DNA from: Candidatus Melainabacteria bacterium
GTDB lineage: Bacteria > Cyanobacteriota > Vampirovibrionia > LMEP-6097
Length of the DNA stretch: 32,216 nucleotides
Reading direction: 5' to 3'
Assembly: GCA_018695135.1 (NCBI GenBank)
Contig: JABHOV010000056.1
Span: forward strand, 1 to 32,216
A program made the position numbers and the translations under genes. The notes under the pieces were generated by a model, which did not search any database, was not told the DNA's origin, and saw only the letters and a list, made by a program, of their open reading frames with translations. Below, one piece after another: positions 26,049 to 32,216 of the stretch. Positions within the stretch are counted from its first letter, which is position 1. The number at the start of each line of letters is the position of its first letter.

Positions 26049-26439
26049 ACTAAAAACAAAACACGAAAATGCCACTAAAGCTCTTCACGCTTTAAAACAA
26101 ATGCTAACAAGAGATCATAATGATGAGGCTGTTAGAGATTCTATAATCAAACGCTTTGAATTTACTGTTGAGCTCTCTTGGAAACTCTACAAAGTTTTTT
26201 TTGAGATTAGCTCTCACAAAATCAATTTTCCCAAAGATGTTTTTCGTGAAATGCTTGAATACAAAATCCTCAGCAGCCAAGAAATTGAACAAGCACTCAA
26301 TATGATTGATGCACGTAACACAACTGCTCATGAATACAGTGAAAGCAAAGCCACAAACCTAGTTGAAGAAATCCCTCAATATATTCCAATTCTTGACAAA
26401 ATGCTTAATTATAAAGGTTTACTAGAAAGTATCCAGTAA
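26041..26439 (+). CDS. HEPN-like protein (HI0074/nucleotidyltransferase substrate-binding family)
   Basis: MSKLKTKHENATKALHALKQML...KRFEFTVELSWKLYKVFFE...IDARNTTAHEYSE (Rx4HxY). ATG 26041 overlaps the MNT stop by 8 nt. Confidence 0.88.
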   Translation: MSKLKTKHENATKALHALKQMLTRDHNDEAVRDSIIKRFEFTVELSWKLYKVFFEISSHKINFPKDVFREMLEYKILSSQEIEQALNMIDARNTTAHEYSESKATNLVEEIPQYIPILDKMLNYKGLLESIQ

Positions 26440-26462
26440 AAGAACTTCTCTTTATCTTTTGC

Positions 26463-26468
26463 TATAAT
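26463..26468 (+). promoter_or_regulatory. Putative -10 box (TATAAT) of the class V aminotransferase gene
   Basis: tttgcTATAATcaaggttcttATG. Confidence 0.4.
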
Positions 26469-26478
26469 CAAGGTTCTT

Positions 26479-27579
26479 ATGGCCTCCCTCACAAAACAAA
26501 AACATCCCTACCTCATGATCCCTGGACCTACTCCAGTCCCTCAAGAGGTTTTGCAAGCACTCGCTGAGCACCCACTTGGGCACCGCTCCAAAGAATTTTC
26601 TAAGATATTTATGTCAGCAACTGAAAAGCTTCAGTGGTTAGGACAAACCAAGAATGATGTTTTTATTTACACAGCATCAGGTACTGGTGCAATGGAAGGA
26701 GCGATTGCAAACACCATCAACAGAGGCGACAAAGTACTTTGCCTAGCGATTGGCGTTTTTGGTCAACGCTTCGCTGATATCGCAAAACTCTATGGCGCTG
26801 AAGTTACAGTAGTCAAAGCAGATTCTGGCAAGTGTATCAGTCCTCAAGAATTAAAAGAAGCTCTCGCTAAAGACAAGTTCAAAGCCGTTACTCTAACTCA
26901 CTCAGAGACCAGCACTGGGACAGCAAACGATATCAAAACATTAGTGCCTCTTATTAAAGAGCACGGCGCGCTTAGTATCGTTGACGTAGTTACTTCACTT
27001 GGTTGCATGGATGTGCGCATGGATGAGTGGGGCATAGATGTGATGCTTTCTGGTTCACAAAAGGGTTTTATGATTCCTCCAGGCTTGAGCTTTATTTATG
27101 TCTCAGAAAATGCTTACAAAGCTAAAGCAAGTTGTACTAGTCCTTGTTACTATTTTTGCTGGACTCAAGCTCGCAAAGCTCTCAATGACAACACTACACC
27201 GTGGACTCCCAATGTCTCTCACATAGTGGCTTTGGAACTTGCTTTGCAGATGATGGTTGAAGAAGGACTTGAAAATATCCTGGCTCGCCACACTAGAGTT
27301 AGAGACAAGTTGCGTAATGGGCTTAGAGATCTTGGTCTTAAACTATTGACTGAAGACAGTTCAGCCTCTTGCGCGATCACTGCTATCTACCCGCCTGAAG
27401 GAGTTGCAGTACCGGATATTCGCAAAGCCTTTCAAGAAGATCACAATATAATCATTGCCAACGGACAAAAAGAACTCAAAGACAAGATCTTCCGTATGGG
27501 TCATCTTGGATTTGTAAGTGATGAAAATATAGATATGGGCTTGAATGCGCTCAAGGCTGTTCTCAATAAGCTAAAATAG
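26479..27579 (+). CDS. Class V aminotransferase (alanine-glyoxylate/serine-pyruvate aminotransferase-like)
   Basis: YLMIPGPTPVPQEVLQALAEHPLGHRSKEFSKI...ASGTGAMEGAIANTINRGDKVL...THSETSTGTANDIK...IVDVVTSLGCMDVRMDEWGIDVMLSGSQKGFMIPPGLSFI. Confidence 0.94.
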   Translation: MASLTKQKHPYLMIPGPTPVPQEVLQALAEHPLGHRSKEFSKIFMSATEKLQWLGQTKNDVFIYTASGTGAMEGAIANTINRGDKVLCLAIGVFGQRFADIAKLYGAEVTVVKADSGKCISPQELKEALAKDKFKAVTLTHSETSTGTANDIKTLVPLIKEHGALSIVDVVTSLGCMDVRMDEWGIDVMLSGSQKGFMIPPGLSFIYVSENAYKAKASCTSPCYYFCWTQARKALNDNTTPWTPNVSHIVALELALQMMVEEGLENILARHTRVRDKLRNGLRDLGLKLLTEDSSASCAITAIYPPEGVAVPDIRKAFQEDHNIIIANGQKELKDKIFRMGHLGFVSDENIDMGLNALKAVLNKLK

Positions 27580-27634
27580 GCTATTTTACTAAGATATCAG
27601 ATATTTTAACAGATGCACCCTTCAAATTATCGGG

Positions 27635-27640
27635 TATAAT
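27635..27640 (+). promoter_or_regulatory. Putative -10 box (TATAAT) of the DUF4143 ATPase gene, 6 nt from the ATG
   Basis: cgggTATAATaaagagATG. Confidence 0.5.
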
Positions 27641-27646
27641 AAAGAG

Positions 27647-28900
27647 ATGACTCTTCGAATTATCGCCCGATTGAGATATAACAAGCTCAAAGAGCTGCTA
27701 AAAGAGCCTGAAATTATACTAATAACCGGGGCCAGGCAAGTAGGCAAGACTACTTTGATGCGCAAGCTTGAGCAAGAATTACAAATACAAGGTGAGCAGA
27801 CTATCTTTCTTAACTTGGATATTGAAGCTGACTCGAGGTATTTTGAATCACAAGCGAAGCTAATTAAAAAACTAGAACTTGATTGTTCTAAAGACAAAGC
27901 ATATGTGTTTATAGATGAAATACAACGAAAAGAGAACGCTGGTCTTTTTCTCAAAGGCTTGTACGATATGAAACTAAACTACAAGTTTATAGTTTCTGGT
28001 TCAGGCAGCTTAGAACTCAAAGAAAAAATCTCTGAATCTTTAGCTGGTAGAAAGAGATCTATCGAACTAAGACCGGTGAGTTTTGTTGAATTTCTCAATT
28101 TCAAAACCGAATACAAATACGAAAATAAACTCGGCTCATTCTTTGAAATCGAAACCGAAAAAGCGAAGCTATTGCTACAAGAATATCTCAACTTTGGTGG
28201 CTACCCTAAAGTCGTCACCTCTACAAGCCTAGAAGAAAAACAAAGAGCGATAGCTGAAATCTACACAAGCTATTTAGACAAAGATATCAAAGCACTACTC
28301 AATCTAGAAAGACCAGACGCTTATACCAAAATGATTCGAATACTCGCTGCACAACTCGGGCAAACTCTTAACTACAGTGAACTTGCTTCGCAGACTGGAC
28401 TTGCCACTGAAACACTCAAGAAATATCTCGACTACGCCGAAAAAACTTTTGCTATCCAAATCATCAGTCCTTATTTTAAAAACAAGACAAAAGAAATCAC
28501 AAAATCACCAGAAGTCTATTTCAATGATATTGGTCTAAGAAACTATACTATCGATGAGTTTGGCTCTATTACTAATGAAACAGAGTATTCCTTTCTTTTT
28601 GAAAACCTCATATTAGATATTCTCAAAGAAAACAATCTTAATAGCTCTAGAGAAATTCATTTCTGGCGTACTACAGACAAAGCCGAAGTGGATTTTATTA
28701 TTGACTCCGCTAAAACAGTAGTACCTGTGGAAGTGAAGTATTCTCATTACCAGAAAGCTAAAATACCAAGTTCACTTAAAAGTTTTATCAAAAAATATAA
28801 GCCCAAAGAAGCTTGGCTAATCAACTTAGGGCTTAGAGAAGAGCTTGAATATGAAAATTGTAAAGTTAGATTTATCACTTTAGCTGATCTGTTGACCTAA
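27647..28900 (+). CDS. AAA_14/DUF4143-type ATPase
   Basis: ITGARQVGKTTLMRKLEQEL, YVFIDEIQRKENAGLFLKGLYD, KFIVSGSGSLELKEKISESLAGRKRSIELRPVSFVEF, and C-terminal FWRTTDKAEVDFII...VVPVEVKY. Confidence 0.93.
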   Translation: MTLRIIARLRYNKLKELLKEPEIILITGARQVGKTTLMRKLEQELQIQGEQTIFLNLDIEADSRYFESQAKLIKKLELDCSKDKAYVFIDEIQRKENAGLFLKGLYDMKLNYKFIVSGSGSLELKEKISESLAGRKRSIELRPVSFVEFLNFKTEYKYENKLGSFFEIETEKAKLLLQEYLNFGGYPKVVTSTSLEEKQRAIAEIYTSYLDKDIKALLNLERPDAYTKMIRILAAQLGQTLNYSELASQTGLATETLKKYLDYAEKTFAIQIISPYFKNKTKEITKSPEVYFNDIGLRNYTIDEFGSITNETEYSFLFENLILDILKENNLNSSREIHFWRTTDKAEVDFIIDSAKTVVPVEVKYSHYQKAKIPSSLKSFIKKYKPKEAWLINLGLREELEYENCKVRFITLADLLT

Positions 28901-28979
28901 AACAAGACCTTTGATAGAGACCACGAGATAAACTTGACTCCAAGCACCTTTTATTGATACTCTTATCTCAAGCAAGGCA

Positions 28980-29519
28980 ATGAATAAAATACTACCAGCA
29001 TTAACATTAGCAGCAGCTAGCTTATTTACCATCAGGGGTCAAGATCTTGAGGCAGCAGAGCCTGCAGCAAAACCAAATCCTATTTATTCTGCAGATGAAC
29101 AAACCACTCAAGTTGTTCCAAGCCAAAGACCAGCAGTAAGCTCACGCAGTCAAGCAGAAGTTTTGGCACAAAGAATTAAGCCAAACTTGCTCAAAAAACC
29201 AATAAGTAACTGGATGTTTAGACCAAGCTATGCTGGACAAGGGCAAGAAACCATCAAACCACTTACTCAAGGCTATCCTAAAAGTCAATCTAGAGTAGAA
29301 CCAGCCACAAGAGGCAACTGGATTCTTGGACCCAATGGTAGAGTCTACCGTCCAGGTGAAACTATCTATCCAAGATCACCAGGTTATAGTTATTATGACA
29401 GAAGTTATTGGCATGGAAGATCGCTGCCAGGAACGGACCCTCGTTTCGATCCACACAGAAGTTCTTCGCTAAGACTCAGTCCTCAATCCCGCCAAAATCT
29501 CTTTCGCTTCAGTCGCTAA
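28980..29519 (+). CDS. Hypothetical secreted protein
   Basis: Signal-peptide-like N-terminus MNKILPALTLAAASLFTIRGQDLEAAEP; low-complexity Pro/Arg/Ser/Tyr-rich mature part; 3' end overlaps hemC antisense by 51 nt. Confidence 0.6.
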   Translation: MNKILPALTLAAASLFTIRGQDLEAAEPAAKPNPIYSADEQTTQVVPSQRPAVSSRSQAEVLAQRIKPNLLKKPISNWMFRPSYAGQGQETIKPLTQGYPKSQSRVEPATRGNWILGPNGRVYRPGETIYPRSPGYSYYDRSYWHGRSLPGTDPRFDPHRSSSLRLSPQSRQNLFRFSR

Positions 29520-30416
29520 AAACAGCTCGCCGAATTCTTGACCAAGCCGTTCTGGCTGAGCCACTGAACCGCTATGTTCTAAACGAATAATTTGAGAACC
29601 ATCAAGACTAGCAACAATGCCAATAAGCTCAATTATTGCATTCTCGCCAAAACCTCTCAAGGAAGAATGAACACCAATGGGCACCTGACAACCACCTTGC
29701 AGCGATCTTAAAAATGCTCGCTCTGCTTTAACTATCGCTTCATCAACTGGAGAGTTGAGGCTTTTACGCAGAAACTCACGCAAGTCGTTACGACCAGATT
29801 TGATTTCGATAGCAAGAGCTCCTTGACCAACCGCTGGTAAAATCTCAAGTGGGTTCAAGTACTCACCAATCGAGTCTTGCATGCCAAGGCGATTGAGTCC
29901 TGCTGCTGCAAGTACAATGCCATCATATCCATTGGCTGGATTATTGAGTTTTTTAAAACGAGTTTGCAAGTTACCACGAATATCTACAAAGTTGATTTGA
30001 GGGTATTTATTTTGGAGCTGAGCGATTCTTCTTAAACTAGAAGTGCCGATTGTTTTAGCTTGCTTGAGTGATGAAACCCCACTATAGCCAGAAAAACAAA
30101 CCACGTCACGAATATCTTCACGACTACTAGTAACGCAAATCTCCAAGCCTTCAGGCAATTGCGTTGGCAAGTCTTTCATGGAATGAACCGCAAGATCTAT
30201 AGTCCCAGCCAATAATTCATTTTCAAGTTCTTTAGTAAATAATGCTTTGTCACCTATTTTAGAGAGCGCAGTATCAAGGATCTTGTCACCCTGAGTTTTA
30301 ATTTCAATAATCTCAATTGCAAGATCAGGATATTGCAGAAGCAATATGTCCCGGACCCAACGAGTTTGGACTAAAGCAAGCTTGCTATCTCTAGTTCCAA
30401 TTTTAAGATTCTTCAT
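29469..30416 (-). CDS. hemC: Hydroxymethylbilane synthase (porphobilinogen deaminase)
   Basis: KIGTRDSKLALVQTRWV...IKTQGDKILDTALSKIGDKALFTKELENELLAGTIDLAVHSMKDLPTQLPEGL...GTSSLRRIAQL...ERAFLRSLQGGCQVPIG. Confidence 0.97.
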   Translation of the reverse strand: MKNLKIGTRDSKLALVQTRWVRDILLLQYPDLAIEIIEIKTQGDKILDTALSKIGDKALFTKELENELLAGTIDLAVHSMKDLPTQLPEGLEICVTSSREDIRDVVCFSGYSGVSSLKQAKTIGTSSLRRIAQLQNKYPQINFVDIRGNLQTRFKKLNNPANGYDGIVLAAAGLNRLGMQDSIGEYLNPLEILPAVGQGALAIEIKSGRNDLREFLRKSLNSPVDEAIVKAERAFLRSLQGGCQVPIGVHSSLRGFGENAIIELIGIVASLDGSQIIRLEHSGSVAQPERLGQEFGELFLATEAKEILAGLRTES

Positions 30417-30744
30417 AAATTAATTCATCTCTTAGAATCACTATTTCTTTTCTTAAAGTGGGTACATGGTCAACCAAAATATCTAAAATTACATCCCACT
30501 CAACATCAAAATATCTATGTACAACCTTATCTCTAAATCTACTGATGCTCTTCCAGTCTAAATCAGGAACCAAGTCTCGACTCTTCTCACTAATAGCTTT
30601 AGCAGCTTCACCAATAATAATCAAATAATTGAGCATTCCATAACGATAGGTCTCATCATGAGCATACTTATTCTCACTAAAATCTCGATCAATTTTATCG
30701 AGAATAGTTAATATATCTTCTACTCTTTCTCGATCATGTCGCAT
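30403..30744 (-). CDS. HEPN-domain protein, HepT/DUF86-like toxin
   Basis: MRHDRERVEDILTILDKIDRDF...LNYLIIIGEAAKAISEKSRDLVPDLDWKSISRFRDKVVHRYFDVEWDVILDIL; Rx4HxY motif RDKVVHRY. Confidence 0.9.
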   Translation of the reverse strand: MRHDRERVEDILTILDKIDRDFSENKYAHDETYRYGMLNYLIIIGEAAKAISEKSRDLVPDLDWKSISRFRDKVVHRYFDVEWDVILDILVDHVPTLRKEIVILRDELIYEES

Positions 30745-31037
30745 ATAGGTATTGCCTCCAGAAGAACATGTTCTTTAAGTCTTGATTTTAAAGAAGATGC
30801 TGTTCCTAGATCAACTTCCATCCCCAATAAGTCCTCCAAATCAACTAATAAACCACCAGGAAACCAAGCTGATCTTTTTTCTTTTGGTCCTTTATCGATC
30901 AAAAAATCTATATCACTATTCTTATGAAAATCCTTCCTTGCAACTGAGCCAAAAAGACGAATGTTTTCAGCACCATGCTTATCAGCCAACTTAAGAATGT
31001 CAGGAGCTTTCTTTTGGACTAAGCGATAAAGATCCAT
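30720..31037 (-). CDS. MNT-type nucleotidyltransferase (MntA-like antitoxin)
   Basis: ENIRLFGSVARKDFHKNSDIDFLID matches GSx10DxD. ATG at 31037 (MDLYRLVQKK) avoids overlap with pyrH; 25-nt overlap with the HEPN gene. Confidence 0.9.
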   Translation of the reverse strand: MDLYRLVQKKAPDILKLADKHGAENIRLFGSVARKDFHKNSDIDFLIDKGPKEKRSAWFPGGLLVDLEDLLGMEVDLGTASSLKSRLKEHVLLEAIPICDMIEKE

Positions 31038-31041
31038 AAAC

Positions 31042-31758
31042 TTATTGTACCAAAGTACCAACTTCAAGCCCTGTTACGATATCTCTTACAGCACCTGGTC
31101 GAGCAAAATCAAAAACCGAAATTGGAATATGTTTATCTCGACAAAGCGCAATTGCAGAAGTATCCAATACCTTCAGGTTGCGAATGATCAAATCTTGATG
31201 CGTTAGCGTATTGATTTTTTTGGCATTAGGATTCTCTCTTGGATCAGAATCATAAATACCATCGACACCATTTTTGGCTGTCATCATCAAATCACAATCC
31301 ATCTCAGAAGCTCTCAAAGCTGCTGCTGTATCCGTTGTAAAAAATGGATTACCGATACCACCACCAAAAATTACCACTCTACCTTTGGAAAGATGGCGCT
31401 GCGCGCGTCTACGAATATATGGTTCAGCAATAGAATTCATGGTAATTGCTGTTTGTACTCGAGTTGCGACTCCACGCTTTTCAAGTACACCCTGCAGCAC
31501 CAAAGCATTCATGATAGTGGCAAGCATACCGACATAGTCAGCTGCAGCTCTATCCATACCTAGCTCAGTAGATTTTTGTAAACCTCTAAAAATATTGCCG
31601 CCACCAACAACAACACAAACCTGAACTCCAAGTGTGGTTACCATTGAGATTTCTTCAGCGATACGATCAACAATTTCGGTTGCAATCCCCAAAGAGCCTT
31701 CTCCGCACAAAGCTTCTCCGCTTAATTTAAGTAGTATTCGTTTGTATTTAACTTCCAT
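31042..31758 (-). CDS. pyrH: UMP kinase
   Basis: YKRILLKLSGEALCGEGSLGIATEIVDRIAEEI...VCVVVGGGNIFRGLQKSTELGMDRAAADYVGMLATIMNALVLQGVLEKRG...RVVIFGGGIGNPFFTTDTAAALRASEMDCDLMMTAKNGVDGIYDSDPRENPNAKK. Confidence 0.97.
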   Translation of the reverse strand: MEVKYKRILLKLSGEALCGEGSLGIATEIVDRIAEEISMVTTLGVQVCVVVGGGNIFRGLQKSTELGMDRAAADYVGMLATIMNALVLQGVLEKRGVATRVQTAITMNSIAEPYIRRRAQRHLSKGRVVIFGGGIGNPFFTTDTAAALRASEMDCDLMMTAKNGVDGIYDSDPRENPNAKKINTLTHQDLIIRNLKVLDTSAIALCRDKHIPISVFDFARPGAVRDIVTGLEVGTLVQ

Positions 31759-31768
31759 GCGTGGGTTT

Positions 31769-31774
31769 ATTATA
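31769..31774 (-). promoter_or_regulatory. Putative -10 box (TATAAT) of pyrH
   Basis: - strand: gcTATAATaaacccacgcATG. Confidence 0.45.
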
Positions 31775-31818
31775 GCAATTTACCTGGAAGCAGGCTGCTT
31801 GAGGTCGCTGCCGCTCCC

Positions 31819-32044
31819 GGTTGCGTTCGCCTCTGGCTCTCTGGTTGCGGAGCTTTAGCTCCTGCCTCTTTTAATGTTATTCACTGTAAGAAGCAGCATA
31901 GAACGGTTGTGGCATAACACCAGAAATTCATGGAAAAGTCAAGTCCCGTTCTGGACTCGAAGAGTCCTTGAGCGCAACCAGTCCTAGCTTTGCTAGGACG
32001 CAACCAGTCGCACAGAGTGCGACGCAACCGCTCGCGAAGCGAGC
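31819..32044. repeat. Compound modular hairpin element (family A) between rpoD 3' end and pyrH
   Basis: Hairpins ggagc-ttta-gctcc (31849-31862), ggactc-gaa-gagtcc (31953-31967), gtcctagc-ttt-gctaggac (31981-31999), gtcgca-cagag-tgcgac (32007-32023), gctcgc-gaa-gcgagc (32030-32044). GCAACC(A) spacers at 31974, 32000 and 32024; GGTTGC on the left side. Confidence 0.85.
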
Positions 32045-32045
32045 A

Positions 32046-32216
32046 CTATACTTGACTCAAATAGCCTTCTAATTTCTCAAACTTCGTCGGTTCACGCAAT
32101 TTCTTCATCGCTTTGAATTCGATCTGACGAACACGTTCACGAGTGATATTAAAAATGCGACCAACTTGTTCTAGAGTACGGGCTTGTCCATCCTCAAGAC
32201 CATATCTGAGCTTGAG
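32046..32216 (-). CDS. rpoD: Primary RNA polymerase sigma factor, C-terminal region 4 (partial)
   Basis: Reverse translation [56 protein letters not shown], a typical sigma70 region 4. Confidence 0.93.
   Translation of the reverse strand, partial: LKLRYGLEDGQARTLEQVGRIFNITRERVRQIEFKAMKKLREPTKFEKLEGYLSQV

Noticed and set aside
27647-28900. DUF4143 ATPase as part of a defence island
   Set aside because: The family is common and scattered. Apart from the MNT-HEPN pairs, no defence genes accompany it, so no system can be supported.
31953-32044. CRISPR array
   Set aside because: The constant unit is only 6-7 nt and the variable units are themselves palindromic hairpins; no 24-40 bp direct repeats and no cas genes.

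Overview
The window is a bacterial chromosomal segment with moderately low GC. It is mostly housekeeping and flagellar genes, and I see no obvious prophage or IS transposase. In order it contains: trmFO (minus, runs off the left edge); an HD-like protein; a fused hydantoinase/5-oxoprolinase HyuA-HyuB protein; divergent kbl and tdh (threonine to glycine); two tandem proteins of unknown function; an alpha/beta-hydrolase-like protein; a tyrosine recombinase; a divergent LamB/YcsF (PxpA-like) protein; a MalK/UgpC-type ABC ATPase; fliS; motB; two tandem membrane-anchored paralogs with an AAA-like domain whose motifs are degenerate; a MaoC-like protein; a CDP-alcohol phosphatidyltransferase; aroH; a structured leader or ncRNA; hemH; a zinc alcohol dehydrogenase; two MNT-HEPN pairs; a class V aminotransferase; a DUF4143-type ATPase; hemC; pyrH; and the 3' end of a primary sigma factor. 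The strongest unexplained signals are: (1) the motB-linked tandem pseudo-AAA proteins; (2) a recurring arrangement of a -10 box, 6 nt, then ATG at eight genes, suggesting leaderless transcription; (3) several families of palindromic or foldback repeats, some forming in-frame coding sequence in HemH, the ADH and HyuAB, and one family showing compensatory stem changes; (4) a ~166-nt structured RNA candidate ending at the hemH start codon. The lineage cannot be fixed from this sequence alone. The gene mix would fit a flagellated non-photosynthetic relative of Cyanobacteria, but that is only an inference.
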